DNA of 64,000 nucleotides from Patiria pectinifera (GCA_029964075.1 CM057136.1:4960001-5024000), one strand, 5' to 3'; shown: positions 47,767-61,499, numbered from the stretch's first letter. Translations and numbers: made by a program. Notes: generated from the letters alone by a model not told the origin.

Positions 47767-49600
47767 ATGGAAGTATTAATAGTTTTGGTTGGGCAAATAG
47801 AACTATATTGTAAGTGTTGCAATAGGGCAACCATGCCTAACTGAACTATTAAGTTGTATGTAGTTGGGTATATTTCGGAAGTGCCATGTTTAGGGATTTT
47901 GACTGGTTCAGCAGCTTGGCTGCAGCTCCAGATTGTGCCCACACCAATGTGACGATTTAACCATTGAACATTCATTCCATTATCGTAATGTTGCCTACCT
48001 AATTGTAGGTTTCCACATACCAAATTGAAACTTCATTTTTTTTTATACATAAACAATATAACAGTAACACCATGTAAACATACCTGATGCCAACTGAACA
48101 AATGTAAAGTATATTGCCTTCTTATAACCTGGCCTTCTTATAGATTGCCTTACTTCAAGCAAAAGTGTATTTTGGTCTCATGTAACTGAATTTCACTTTT
48201 TTTATATTGATATATTTTCTCATGTGCAACTAGTGGTGAAGATACATGATCTTCCTTCGAACCTTTTTGCTGTGCACAGCGTATCTATTGCTCTTTCTAA
48301 ACCAGTGTTGTCTTATTGTAGCTAGCTGCAAAGCAAGTATATTTTTTCCATTCAATAAAAATTAAAAGAAAAACCAGAATGGCAAGACTATTCAGCCTCA
48401 TCAGATCATTAAATAGGGATGGGGCTGAAGCGTGTAGTTCATGCAATTCAATCTGAATTCCATTGGATTCTATTTGATGTTGAGTGTATAATCACATCTT
48501 TCAATTCTGGTTGTCTGCATATATCGTTACCCAAAGATTGCCAATGCATTGGCAAAACTGTAGTCAAAGACCAAATGAACATTGCCATGTACAAAATGTG
48601 TATAATGAGCACAATAGTTTTGTTTGGGTTTTTTTTTTCAAAGAAATCTGCCGTTTTGATAAAATCGAAATGATTATAATCTTTTTAATGATATATATTT
48701 TTTAAGTGATTACATAAATGTTGTTTAGAAAAAAAAATTACATTTTTTTTCATATCAGTAAGCATTTACTTTTATATAAGAAAAACATTGTATAATTTTA
48801 AAGGAAGACTGCCCAAGTTGTCTTTACTACACAAACGATATCGATCAGTATCACATTTGTCCTTGTTCATTTGTTTGACATTTAAAATGTCAACCCTTTC
48901 TATATTTTCTGTTGTAAACAAAATCTGATCATCTTGATGGCATTTGCCAACATTTAGTATGAATTTGTATATAATTGTTAATGTTAATAAATTGTGTCTC
49001 CTGCTCAAAATTTGAACAGGAAAGAGTATTAATTTGAACTGAGACTTATTTTCTTTCTCCAAAGATAAAGATTCTGATTTTTGTATCAGGTACAAATAAA
49101 TGACTGCCTTAAACCAGTGCTTCAATATTACAGTCACTGACTATTTTTTATGCTGTTTTGTTCTGCCTTTTCATATTAAAGTGACAGTGAAAAGTGAAAA
49201 CCCAACGCTCATGTAAGTGCTTTTATAGCAAAGATTGTTAGGGCAACATACCCTTCTTTCGCCACATAACAGAAGGGATAGGCCCAGCTTCTGTTGTAGC
49301 GGTGGTTTGCAAACACAAAGGGACAAACATATTATAAGTATTATTAACACACACAAATAGTGCACCTGTCAAAAATATTAATGAAAAAAAATAATATTAT
49401 AAAAAACGAATGATTGTACCTCCTTGGCCCTTTAAATATTGAGGACATAAATTTGAAAAAAGCTATTGCACACCACACAGTTTTATGTTTGACTACCTGG
49501 TGTAAAATGTCTCGCAATGTTTGTAAACAAAACAAAATCTATTGTAAAATGGAATAGCTCACACTATTAAGACTTTAAGTCAGGGGTCTCTAGAGTTGAT
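47767..49600. other. AT-rich non-coding stretch
   Basis: Nothing recognised; open frames here are short and AT-driven. Confidence 0.4.
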
Positions 49601-49864
49601 CAAGGCGTAGCAAGGGGGGGGGCACTTGCCCCCCCCCCCCCTGGAAAAGTATTTTTTAAAAAGAAGAAAGAAAAAAAAGAGAAAAAAGAAAAGAAAAAGA
49701 GGCGCGAAGACAAAGTGGTGTAAATTTAATGAGTTGGGGGGGGGGCAACATGTCCCTGCCCCCCCCCTCTAAAACTGATAAATCGAGAATATGTTGAGAA
49801 ATGCAAGCATTTTTGGCACAAAAATGTTTTGCCCCCTCTAGAAAAAATCCTGGCGACGCCCATG
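49601..49864. mobile_element. GGCGTAGC-ended MITE, copy 2
   Basis: CAAGGCGTAGCAAGGGGG at the left and CCTGGCGACGCCCATG at the right, with G/C runs inside (49612-49643, 49737-49770). It resembles the element at 7449-7835. No clear target duplication. Confidence 0.5.
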
Positions 49865-49934
49865 TTCACACCAACGATAAAATTAATAACTAAGAAATGG
49901 CTTGCAATAAATTCAAAGTTAATCAAAGAAATTG

Positions 49935-50025
49935 ACTGGAGTGTGTTTGAACCATGTGATCCCTGGATTACCGTACCGGTGCCCTACCAACTGAGCTATC
50001 CAGCTTTATATGTTGGTGGTGAGTG
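49935..50025 (-). repeat. Second tRNA-derived SINE family, copy 1
   Basis: On the minus strand: TGGATAGCTCAGTTGGTAGG (A box TAGCTCAGTTGG, complement at 49987-49998), then CCGGTACGGTAATCC and GGTTCAAACAC (B-box-like). A tRNA-like head with most of the expected spacing. Confidence 0.65.
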
Positions 50026-50159
50026 ATCCCCGTTTGCTATTTCCCAGCTTTGCAGCAATGTTGCTAGCATCGTTGGGGCGCGATACCTGGCTGTAGCATG
50101 TACGGGTTTATGGCTTCCGACTAGCGCCCTTGAACAAAGACATTGATACAATGGGGAGG

Positions 50160-50300
50160 ACTGCATTATGGCTCGGTTGGCAGTGCACCGGTACGATAAT
50201 CCGCCCATCCGGCGATCGCAGGTTCAAACCCCACTCCAGTAATTGGTTTTGTTCAACTTTAAAATAATAATAATGCACCTACTCAATTTCCCTTTGTGCT
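50160..50300 (+). repeat. Second tRNA-derived SINE family, copy 2
   Basis: TGGCTCGGTTGG (50169-50180), CACCGGTACGATAATCCGCC and GGTTCAAACCC (50221-50231), followed by a tail with GTTCAACTTT, TTTCCCTTT and an A-run. Confidence 0.7.
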
Positions 50301-50484
50301 TTATTCGCAGAAAAAAAAAACCAACTTGTCATTAAAAAGCCGTCTCTTCCAAATGTGATCTCCGTTTGCCAATTCCTAGGTTTTCAGCTTTGCTAATACG
50401 ATGTGATTCCTGACTACTACGGGTAACGCATCTAACTAGCGCCCGTGGACAAAAACATTGAGAAAATGGGGCACCGCCAAATAC

Positions 50485-50610
50485 ATAGGACTGGATGGCT
50501 CAATTGGTACGGTAATCCACGATCCGTATAACCCCACTTCAGTCCATGTCCTTGTTCAACTTGAACTTCACCTAGTCGGTTTCCCTTTATTGCTTTTTTG
50601 AGAAAAAAAA
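50485..50610 (+). repeat. Second tRNA-derived SINE family, copy 3 (decayed)
   Basis: GGATGGCTCAATTGGTACGG then TAATCC, with a shortened B box region and the same GTTCAACTT, TTTCCCTTTATTGC and A-run tail as copy 2. Confidence 0.6.
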
Positions 50611-52140
50611 ATCATTTCTTGAAATCAGTTTTGAGATACCTCGAAATTGATTTAAATGATTTCGAGTTACCTCGAATTTGATAAGTTAAGATATCTATCG
50701 ATGAGTGCAAGAGAAAGCCCCCGACCTCCGCCGATGGGTCGGTTGGTACCTGCACAACAGACATGAAAAGTGTGTCCCGAGTGTCATTGGGCAGGTACTG
50801 AGATAAGATCTGATTTTTGATTGACAACTTGTCATAGTTACTATAATATGTAAAGTATTAAATTATCAGGGGAATAATACAATTTGTTTGTGTAGTAATA
50901 AGTTACCGACTGATAATTTGATGTTTATATTTCAAGCTATTTGAGTTTCAAAGGAGGTTTCAGTTCCTTCGCCTATAATTATGACGCGTACTGTGGTTCA
51001 GTGCTTATATTAGGATGCCGCTGTAAAAGGCATTTGGTTATCACACTTCATAGAAATGAAACTCATATATCCCTCCCTTGGAGGTTAATATTTGATATCT
51101 GGCCTATTATATGGTCACAGAATGGTTTAATTATATTCACCACAGCATAGCCAGCTGCAGTTACAGTCATGATGATTATCAGCGACTTGTTTACGCTGTA
51201 TGACAAGCCTTTCGAAAGCCAACAATATCCAATCCACTGAGACACGCCATTTCCTTGTCTTCGTTATTTCCTGCTCCGCCTAACAACCGATCTCTGGGTA
51301 TCTATGGTAACCGTATCCTGCGTTATATAGGTGAGTTAAACATTAACTCAAGTCGTGTGTCTGCCAGCCACTCGAATCGAAACTTGATTATTACGAGTTA
51401 CAGTGAGGACCTCCGCCTGGGTTGTTCGGTAAACAAAATCTGTCATTAATTTATTGAATATGTAGCACTTTGAACTCATCTTGTACTTTACCATATGTTC
51501 GATTTACGCACGAAAGAAAAACGTCGTTATTTCCAGACTCATGACTTTAACGAAAATAGAAAGCCAAACCAGCCCCAAAATAATCTCCGCTTTGATGAAA
51601 TCCAACATTGTCCATTACTATAAAGGTATAGGATATACTCAAATAAGAAACAACACGGGCACCATGGTCGCTTGTCCACAGTACACCTAAGATATTGTGT
51701 TTCTGAAATGAACAATTAATATTTAAAAAATACGATGTGGTAAAACTACTATAACAGACAAATACAACATGGGAATGGTTCTCGGGGATCATTATTTTGG
51801 CTGGTATGGCAGGTTAAACATTAAATTGTTTATACAAAGGAAACGTATTAACATATGATTGTTGAACTATCTGCTGAAATTAAATGGCTATTGTAAGCAA
51901 ATCAAATATTTTATACTTTATTTTCAAATCAGAAATTTACATTACTTCTCTAGCGACACTGCCAATAAAACAATGATACTTTTGCATTATCAAGAGAGAA
52001 CGATACTGTTTGTGTTTTCGTTGTGATACAAGAGTTAATATGTCACCTCAATGGTGGTCATATATTATACATATTTTGATACTTATTTAATATTGAATTG
52101 GCATAGGCCATGATAGCTTTTTCGGTCAAATGTTTAAGAC
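50611..52140. other. Non-coding stretch
   Basis: No gene can be built. A + frame ending at the donor ATATAG|GTGAGT (51331) and a minus frame at 51063-51245 were considered and set aside. Confidence 0.35.
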
Positions 52141-52150
52141 CCAACAACCC

Positions 52151-52310
52151 ACAACAACAACAACAACAACAACAACAAAATTAGCCTTCAAATTCCTCTT
52201 CGTCTTACGTTTGTTTGTTGGGGTGTTTAATTTGTTTATTTGTTTGTTGGGGGTTTGCTTGTGGGTTTGTTTGTTTGTTTGTTTGTTTTGGGTTTTTTTT
52301 GGGGGGGGGG
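52151..52310. repeat. (CAA)n and (TTTG)n microsatellites
   Basis: An (ACA)n run at 52151-52179 and TTTG/GTTT runs at 52202-52300, ending in a T-run and G-run. They cause long spurious frames on both strands. Confidence 0.9.
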
Positions 52311-52916
52311 AATGAGCGTGCAATTAAACTGGGAGATATTAATAGTTGGACGAAAATGTATAAACAACTGCGCGCATTTACAGGAAAAAAAGTCCTGTCT
52401 CTTATTTTTGAAACCGATTATTGGTTCCTATTATTTGATTGAGAATCAGATGATTGGGCAGTCATCGAATATCCCAATCGTTGTTGTCATATCCACATTG
52501 ATAGGGTTATTGCTCTCAGGTTCGAGTGGAAGGGGAAATTGTCGCCGGGAAAAGTGCAATGCCAGAAATTGAATTATCATTAATGGCTGGTCATATCCGA
52601 GCTACCTTGACGACACCATGATGTGTTTCCAAGACAACCAGAATACAAACTAGCAATGCGTTGTTTGGTCACCTTGGTGAAACTATACTATTTTGACAGT
52701 ATGGGTTACTATGGTGAATCGTGATACTGACTATGTGTAGGGTTCATTCTATCGTCTGTACATCCAATGTTTCTGATAAATGCAGAAATTATTATTTAGT
52801 TGCACAGAGGATTGTGTTAAATTTCCTGTAACATTGTTTCAAGATTGTGTCCGCACTCAATCATGCATCACCAAGTGTTTAATCATGCATGTTAGGCGAT
52901 CAAGAAACGCCCTCAA

Positions 52917-52975
52917 CCTCGTCCCCAATGCGTATTTTATTTCCAAACTCGTTTCCAATAGTAAGCCCTGGATAG
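52917..52975. repeat. AACCTCGTCCCCA repeat fragment
   Basis: AACCTCGTCCCCAATGC, ATTTTATTTCCAAAC and GTTTCCAATAGT match the left half of the element at 62482-62569. Confidence 0.6.
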
Positions 52976-53299
52976 CAAACTTTCTTCCTGTATCCTGATT
53001 CGATATCGCAATTTGCTAGTAATGGATTTATATCGTGTAGTTGGTGTTGTTGTTTCCAACGTGCATTACGTGCTTTCACGATTATTGTAATTATAACGCC
53101 TACTCAAAAATACTCCCTTCCATTCCAGTTTGCTTATATTAATATGAAATGTGATACTGCATATTGGCGGGCCAGATTGTAACATTTTAACTTAAAAAAA
53201 AAGTGTTTTCATAACTAACGGCGAGATGCTGTTTTTACCCCAGACACCGCATACAAAAACAAACGCTAATGTAACGCACATGCAGGCACCAGACTATTC

Positions 53300-53735
53300 C
53301 TCATTTGCATACGTGTTCAAAAATCTTGACATTTTGGCCAAGTTCGCGCAAGGACTATAGTTGACCAATGGTTAACTAACGTTTGCCCGAACTCTGTCTA
53401 GTCGACGGTGGTTGACTACGCTAGTCGACTATTTGGAACCAGCCTACTGGGGTTGGTTGCTTCGCTGGTAACCAATAGCCGCGCGCATTCATAACGCTAG
53501 CAGAGAGCCAGGATCCAGAAGTTTTACGATGACATTTTGACCAGCGTTTGACTAGAGACGTTCGCACGTTGCTATTAGTGCGCAGGCGTAAGGTACGTCA
53601 CAAATCAACCACTAGTCGACTAATGGTCCTTGCCCGAACTTGGCCACAAATGATCCAATACCAGGGTGAGAGAGCAGGTAGTGGTGGGCGCGTACTGCTC
53701 GACACCCTGGGGACGAGGTTGGAAACGCCCTTTAC
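53300..53735. repeat. CCTCGTCCCC-family repeat with a nested insertion
   Basis: CATACGTGTTCAAAAATCTT at 53311 on, and ATGATCCAATACCAGGGTGA to CACCCTGGGGACGAGGTTG at 53648-53725, match 61592-61701 closely. Between them this copy has ~310 bp absent from the other (see next entry). Confidence 0.8.
53334..53643. mobile_element. ~310-bp MITE, GGCCAAGTTCG ends
   Basis: The left end TTGGCCAAGTTCGCGCAAGG and the right end CCTTGCCCGAACTTGGCCA are inverted repeats, with further GTCGACTA/TAGTCGAC pairs inside. The related locus at 61595-61640 lacks it, so this is an insertion relative to that copy. Class not assigned. Confidence 0.75.
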
Positions 53736-54715
53736 TAACCAGTTTCGGTGTAGCGCCTTTATAACTGTGAACCTTTATATGAAACTTTTAGTGCCATTCT
53801 TCAATGGCAACATGTTCAAGAAAATCCGAATGGTTCGTGATAATGCTCTACAGTTTCTGGTTTCATCGGGGTACCGGACGTTCGTGTGCTTTGGGAATAT
53901 GTCTTGAGTTGGGTTCGGAATAGAGGTTTTTATTTTTTTTTAATCTTCATTCTCCCTCCAATGTATGCTCTTCCTTTCATTCTTCATTTCGTTATTATTA
54001 TTGCGCTATTTTACTTTAGAAAGTATCTGAAATAATATATGCCAACGATGTTTCTGTAAGTTACGAAATATTGCTTGTTTTCGTTAAAATAATAATGACC
54101 TTTTGTTATTAATAAAGTTTTATTTTAAAGTAAATTTTGCTTCTTTCTCCATGATGAGTCTTGTATATTAGGCCTAAATATTGTATTACTATTTTTTTTT
54201 AATGTAAGTCCACTCAATCAGCACAGGCCATCGATATATAGTAACTGGATTTCTTTTGGGGGAAAACCTTACTATACGGGGTATCTCGTCATTAAACTAT
54301 CCGCTCGTGTGTGTGTATCCCTTGGCTATAACCTATGCTATAACCTATGCTTTGTTATACAAATAATGAATGTTATAAAGTTTCAAACTTTATGAGTGCA
54401 ATGGTGAGAATATTTTCATGAGTTGTAAGATGGGATGTTCCATTCAACGAGGCGCTATTTAGACCATAATCATGCGTTATAGCAGTACAAAACCTGCCCT
54501 TGAAGTTGATGCAATTGCTTTGATGATTTTTTTGCATTGTTTTAAGAACTTAATGTTATTTTTCATTATTGTCAATGATATAACTTTTAAACCTTTGTTA
54601 GCCTTAAACAAGCTGGGACAAAAAGTAGTGGATATGATACAATTTGGTGAGTTTTGTTTGTTCTTAAAGTTTTATCCTCCAATTGAATGACAAAGATCTA
54701 CTTGGATGTTATAAA

Positions 54716-54862
54716 ACAAATAATGAATGTTTTGCATTCGTGTAATGGTGAGCATATTTTCATGAGTTATAAGACGCTTCGCTTCGTTGAATGGAACATT
54801 TTCTCTTTCAATGATGAAAATATTCTCACCATCGCACTCATAAACATTCATTATTTGTATAA
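54716..54862. repeat. Foldback, ~70-bp arms
   Basis: ACAAATAATGAATGTT and AACATTCATTATTTGT at the two ends, with ATGGTGAGCATATTTTCAT against ATGAAAATATTCTCACCAT, and a CTTCGCTTCGTTGAATGGAA centre. A further forward arm of the same family is at 54358-54465. Confidence 0.8.
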
Positions 54863-55419
54863 TAATGCACCTCAAGCCAAGAAAGTAAGTGTACAAACAA
54901 TGACGGTATAAACTCAACGAAATTTACCAATAGAAAACAAGTGTTGCAAAGATAAAACAGTTCTATGTGTGTGGCAGTCTTGTTGATTGTGGAGAGGCGT
55001 GTGAGTCAGCAGGTGCATCGTGTTGGAGAGGCCCTGATAGGTTCAAGGGTCATCCTTTCAGACCAGCTATGACGCCTCTGAACAAGGCGTGAACCCTCTC
55101 CTAGTCTGTATCAAACACCACTCACACACAACACAATGTCGGGATAATTTCACCATCAGGTTATACATTAACAGAGGTGGTGTCCCTTGCAACCCTTTCA
55201 AAAAATGCACTTTCTTTGTCTTCGTTGTTGGAAGTAAATGTGATATACATATAATTATACTCAATCATACTTATTAATGTTTCAATCGTTATCTCTTTGC
55301 ACAGCAAGGGTATATGATGTGTAGCAGATTCGGCAATTACCGGTAATTATGCAAAACAAGACTGTGATCATTCTGACCATGCATGCAGTGGGCGCCTTCT
55401 ACCGTGTCTTCGGTGACCC

Positions 55420-55640
55420 GTTGTTGTATTACATAACATGGCAGCCAAATAGACCAATCAACAGCTTAGTCCACATTTCTGATCGAAATGACGTCACAAT
55501 TTCTAAGGTCGACTCCGATTGGCTGGCGCGTGGGGTCGCGTAAAATGTGCATTGCTCACATTATATATCAGACATTGGATAGGGAGAGGGCTCCGTTGAA
55601 CAACGGATGATACTCGGACTATAAACCCAAGCTTCACATC
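55420..55640 (-). repeat. Promoter-like repeat, copy 1
   Basis: In reverse complement it matches 61200-61402: TAGTCYGAGTATCA, CAACGGAGCC, GTCTGATAT, GCGCGCCAGCCAATCGGAGT, TGTGACGTCA, TGTAATAC. It includes a CRE palindrome (55489-55496), CCAAT boxes (55454-55458 and, inverted, 55518-55522) and TATATAT (55562-55568). Confidence 0.7.
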
Positions 55641-58600
55641 AATAACAAAATGCACGCAACCAATGGTACAGAAAACATAACAACCTTCCGTTTTATTTTC
55701 AAAATCTAGACAGAGATTTTGAACTGTATCAGATCCACTGAAAAAAAAATCTTTCAGTTTTGTGTAAAAAAAAATAAAAATAGCCTACCCCCATGCACGA
55801 TTTTTTTTTAAAGAGATTTGGAAATCAAATGTATGATTTACCTGAAGCATTCATTGTTGGAAATGATAAAATTTGGATTATTTGATGATGATAGGCCTAC
55901 ATCTAAAAAAAAAAAAAAAAAAAAAACAACACACGATATAAATCTTAGAAATTGAGTCAATTTGTACGCACTATCAAAATGATGTAGGCCTGTTACGTGC
56001 GCGCCCGGTGCTTTCGACGGATCGGACGGCGGCGGAACGTTTCCTTTAGCGGGCTTCCCAAAAATGGGCGGGCAAAGGAAACAAATTCAAAAGTCGGAAT
56101 GGGGTGGGATAAAATACTCCCATCTCCGACTTAATTTTCCTATTGAGGAGTCCGGAAGCGCGACACCAGGGGTCAACTTTCAGGCTCTATATGCCATGAA
56201 TTGTGTGACTCGCGTGAATGTGAATGAATTATCATTGATAATAGTTTATAGAGAAACTCGGAAATACGAGTTCAGCGTGTAAAGGTTCAAAGTACAGCAT
56301 CGATCGCTCGTCTGGTAGCTATGCGTACGGTAGTGGAACGCGGAACAAAGAAATCAGACTGCAATAGGAACTGAATGGACGTTATAGGGACAGATTTAAG
56401 GTCTAGTAAAATATTACATTTAAAACTCCAGGTTTTTCAACTGCGTTTGATACTTTCTGCAATTAATTACTTACTTAATATTTTAATAGTACAAGTTCTC
56501 CTATCAAATGTCACATTTTGTTGTTTCGGTTATGGAAATCTTCCATTTGAATTCGTGTAAAATAGTGACAGGGTTTTTATGCTTATGCCCGTTCCAATTT
56601 AAACGAAACATACAAATATTTAGGGTTTCCTCGTCCATGCAATAAGAACACATTACTTAACTTGTACATTAAATTTCGTTAGTCTTATGCCTCTTGCAGA
56701 TGATCGCAGACGCTCCAAAAAACAACGAATTAGTGTTTTGTCATATTATTATTTTATATTAAAACGTTTAAGTTGAAAATTCGTTGCGCCAAAAAATTGA
56801 ACTTACAAAATACCTGAAACGGGAGAAAACTTTTTAATCGCTTCCAATGTAGTGTATCGAACACGTAAATACCACTAATTAAAAAACACAGTTGGCCTGG
56901 TGATTTCTGATTTTTTTACTGCATATTATTCTTAGGGTTATTATTTAGTTTAGGCCAAGAAACTTAGTCAAACGAAATTAACATTTAATGTACAAGTTAA
57001 GTAAATCGCTTTTATTTTGTCTTGCTTTTGCGCTCATATCGCAACAGAAAAAAAACACCACACAACAATAATTGTCGGACCGCAGTTCGACAGTTGTAAA
57101 CTAAAAATATTCCATATTAAACTACACTTCGGTGGATTTTCTGTTCAATGTCTTGTAAAAAAAAAAACACCAGTTCTTTTGTAATGCTAAGCAGCAAGTT
57201 TAAGGAAACTTTAAATTTTCTATAGGCCTAGTGCCCCGATCGAAAAGTCGAAACGAGCAAGTTGCTCACAATGGCTGTTTGTAAACTGGTTTCACATGTC
57301 AGACGAAACAAAAGGAAACTAAACTGAATTTAGAAAATACCGCTGCCATTATCGATATTGTCTAGAATTGTTTGCGATGTGCGAGTGAAGAAAATACTGA
57401 GTCACTGATTGACTGACTGACTGAATGACAGTGTTGTGTCCTATTGGCCTAAACTAAGACTTCGGGTCTGGACAAACCTGGTCTTCTCCAAGTTGCTGAT
57501 ATCTTCCCATATAATCAGTCTGTGGCTGTCGAGTTAGTTTGCGTGAGCTGTATTATCATAGAATCTTCACTGGCCCACGCCAACTGTTGACATTTCGGCA
57601 AATTATTAACTAAGGATAATTGTTCATGTTTGGTTGGCCTGCCCTTCCCCACGGAACACGAGGCAGAAAGGCTGCAGACGCTCGCATCATCCACCACACA
57701 ACTCACGCTGTTCAGTCCAAGTTCTGTCTCTGCACAGCTAGCTATAGCTCTACATTCATGCTTGTGTGCAACACATCCTTGAATCAGGATTTGTTTTGGC
57801 AGGAGAAGGCAAGTCTACATTTCGGGGGTGAGTTTGTATCACGGTGGCTTAATTTATGGTAACCTATACGTTGGCCAACGAATTTTTAATTGTTTTTCCT
57901 TAAAATATCGAATCGAACGGTAACATTCGTTAGGGAGGCTCTATGGGATAGCTATTTAATTTGCACTTTTCCGCCCTGTTGTTTCTCGTATTAGATAGAT
58001 CAATATCTCGAAAATGCCAACGAAATCAACTATTATACATTAAAAATCAGTGTTTTTTAGTCACTTTTCTGTTTTTCATCATTGTTTTACAGACCGCTCA
58101 GCTTGGCATATGCTTTTTAGATACAATTCACAAATGACACTGGCAGTTCATTATGAGCAGACTGCAGAAAATGTCTGCAAATATTACGAGCGTGATGCAG
58201 ACACGTCGTAGGCTCAAGTAGCCGCAAATAATCAAGTTCGTATTTCATGAGGAGATTTTGTTGTCAGAATCATATTGCGATTCAGGCCTTGGTAAGATAT
58301 TTAATTGCTAAGCTAAAAATATATAGGGGGAAACTCTGGTAAGAGAAACACGATGAGTTTTGAAATTATTTTTTGTAAATAAAGTGAGACGTTGTTTGTT
58401 CGTAGGCGATATCTCAATCGTAACAAAGCTTGGAAACGAAACCACGTGGAAATACATGTCAGCCAAGCCAGCCTGTGGTCCTATGTGTGTTTTCTCAGTA
58501 TCAACAGCGATCTTTAACCAAACATTGTGAGTGGGCATATGGGTGCAAGGTGGACCTTTGTTGAAGGCGAGGCCGGCGTATCATTCACGTCGGATATAAT

Positions 58601-59880
58601 GTTTAGGGTTATCTTGTTATGAACAAACACTTCTCAAAGAACACATGCACTGACTATCACGATAACCGTGAGTATATCAACACAACAGTACAGATAGTCA
58701 AAATGATAAAACGGTCTTTAACATTGCAATTTTACATCTGAAGAATATATGAATGTCCAATCATATTATTTATTATAGTTTTATTATATGGATATACATT
58801 AAAAAAAGATACATTAGGAAAACAAAGAGAAAACAAATGCCGTTAAAGCTGGTGTACTCCTGTTTTTCCCCCTTTGTTACGGAAACAAAACCACTATTGC
58901 ATTTTCTGCAAGCGAGAGCTCGAAGGGCGTGGATCGTACTGCGCAGTCCGGTGCTAGACAGTGTTAAATCATTAACTTGGTCTGTTAAAACATCAACGAT
59001 ATCACCCCATGCACGCGTATGTATAACTGATGTACACAACGATAAGTTAATATGACTGATGTTTACATGGCAACAATCGAATGCGTCAACGATTACGTCA
59101 TTTGCCCTTTTGGGGTGGATTACGTCGGGGTTTCAATTATATTTAAAATTACGCAACATACATAGTTTTGTTAAGTCTTATATAGGCCTAAAGGGGAAAA
59201 AATGGAACATTCTAGACATTTATGCTACATTATCCCAAGCCATTCAGTTGTAGGCTATAATATAGGCCTACTCGGAGATCAAGGAACATGGTATTTTCTC
59301 CTCCGTGGAAATAACAACACAAAATAATGCGAGGAGACATTTTGTAGTTAAATTGAAATAGATCAAAGAATAATCTGATCAGATAAAGGAAACCCACAAC
59401 ACTATCTTACGCCCTTTTAATTTCCGAGGAAAGAGAAAACATACATATTGTGGCTTCAACTTATCCGGATAGCGTAATTTTCTTATTTCCTGGTGTGTTT
59501 TTTGGTCATTCTTGGCTTTTCTCCCCCCTCCCTTTTTCCTTCTCCCTTATTTAAAGGCATATATGACCATTTGCTTTTCATAATTTCTTTTTACGCCAAT
59601 AAGAACACCACTCAAAATCCAAAGCAAATCTATTCTGTTGAAGTTTTAGGTCAGCGGATATTACACTTTTCGATAAAACAGTGGAAAACCATGCACGACC
59701 TCCTGAACACGAAACACGAAGTAGCACTAAAAGCTTTTGTCAATTTTTAGCCAAATGTAGTAGATCGGATTTTCTGACTCGATTTGTTTGGAGTCAAGGG
59801 TCAGCTATTTTAAAATGCTTCTTATCCATATTCCAGTACTTATGCGCAAAACGGTCAGTTGCATCCGTGTACTGTCACCC
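55641..59880. other. Non-coding stretch
   Basis: No gene is recognised. An A-run of about 23 is at 55903-55926. Open frames (57515-57862, 58308-58538, 58753-59055) lack supporting splice sites or known motifs. Confidence 0.35.
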
Positions 59881-60023
59881 GCATGGCTACAGTGGCAAGA
59901 TTTTTTTTAGGGGGGGGGGGGCAATCCTGTACGAGGGGAGTACGAGGGGAGTTCCTGACATCCGCACCCAACTCCCTGACACTCACTAGTCGCTACCACT
60001 CGCAGGTCCACACTCTCCCCGTG

Positions 60024-60047
60024 GACGGTGGGAGATAACCCACCGTC
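60024..60047. repeat. Small GC-rich hairpin
   Basis: GACGGTGGG, loop AGATAA, CCCACCGTC. Preceded by a doubled GTACGAGGGGAGT word (59931-59955). Confidence 0.8.
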
Positions 60048-61199
60048 TTCCAAGAGCTTCAACATATACATGATATAAGCTCGATGTCTTATCACGTTGC
60101 TAGTCTTATTTCCAGTGTCAAGAGTCCTTTTTGACTACAGGTGCTTCCTGCCTTTTCTTGGCATTATCTACCGAAAAAAAATAGAACTTGAATCGTATCA
60201 CTTGCTTCAATTTATTAAATATCACAATACAGTAAATAACCCACGGGTTTGCTTTAGAAGATAGTATGAACAAAAAGTCGCATTGCACTTACAAAATCTT
60301 AAGTTAACCGGCCCGGTTTACAAATTATGAGGGAACAATGCACATTTTCCCATTCTAGTGCACAACACCTTTATAATCCGCCTCAAAAGAATGTTTTTTT
60401 TTCACAAACATGTAGTTGATTATGTGATTGGCGATAAAGGTTTATAATACTTTGACAACTTTTAAATAGAGAAGGAAAGTTGTAGTGGTTTACTCGAGAT
60501 TTTCTGAGATTTGCTAGTCAAGCGCATCACGTATACGCCAGGCCCAGTCTCTTCCTGATTTGTGCCAACTTCCCAAACACATTTTTAACTTTCAGAGTGA
60601 ATTTTACAACAAAATGTGTTCATCAAGTTTTCATAAAGTGGTGTGTATATAGAGAGGGTGGTTGGGCTTTCAACCGCCCTTCTGTGACTACCAAAAAGAA
60701 GAAGGAAAAGTAAGGGGTAGTCTAAGAAATTATATTAGTAAATGTAGTAACAGCCTCTCCTTGCTGGAAGAAATCCAGAATGTGGCAACGCGGCGGCACA
60801 CGTAATATGTGTAAATGGCTCTTCCCCTCTTTTCCCTCCGAATTTTAACGTCAGGCCCTAGTCCCGAAAATTGGGTAATCTCTCCCCTGATTGAAATGTT
60901 TTGTTTGTTACTGCCATAGCAAGTATATACCAAGCTAGCTCCTCCCGCATCCTTCAAGGATCACTTTCAACCGCTGATGGTCCAAATTTAGTGTTCACAA
61001 TTTACCAGCCATATTTCAAAGGTTGGGTCACACTCGCTTGCTGGACAGCACATTACACTAGGGGCGCTGTCATTATGCAGATGTACATCTTATGCATACT
61101 TACGCGCCTTAACCTTACATCAAAACGGAGCGTTTTACACTTTTTTGTCCACTTTTGTAGTGCTATTGAATAGACATTTTGGTTATTGGGCATTTCTAA

Positions 61200-61402
61200 A
61201 AACGCTTCAACTCCGCCTTTTTTTTTTGTAGTCTGAGTATCACCCGTAATCCACGGAGCCAAGTCTCCTATATAACGTCTGATATGTCTAGACATGCAGA
61301 TAAATGCAAGCCGCGCGCCAGCCAATCGGAGTCGACTTTACTACATCGTGACGTCAGTCCCAACTCAGGACTAAATTCGAGTGCAGTGTTTTATAATACA
61401 AC
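61200..61402 (+). repeat. Promoter-like repeat, copy 2
   Basis: Inverse-orientation partner of 55420-55640. CCAAT (61322-61326), TGACGTCA (61349-61356) and TTTATAATAC (61389 on) are spaced like a compact promoter, but the match to another locus points to a repeat. Confidence 0.7.
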
Positions 61403-61499
61403 AGCCGGGCGCGCATTCGCGTAACATTATACAGAGCGGGTGACACAGGTTTTTAAATCCAGTCTATGACGCGCAGTGGGTGAATGACCGAAGACCCGA

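Noticed and set aside
51204-51330. Plus-strand frame ending at ATATAG|GTGAGT (..NNRSLGIYGNRILRYI)
   Set aside because: The donor is good, but the acceptor is poor and no partner exon was found.
52130-52323. Long frames on both strands (LFVCLFVC, TNKQTNKQT)
   Set aside because: Translations of (CAA)n and (TTTG)n microsatellites.
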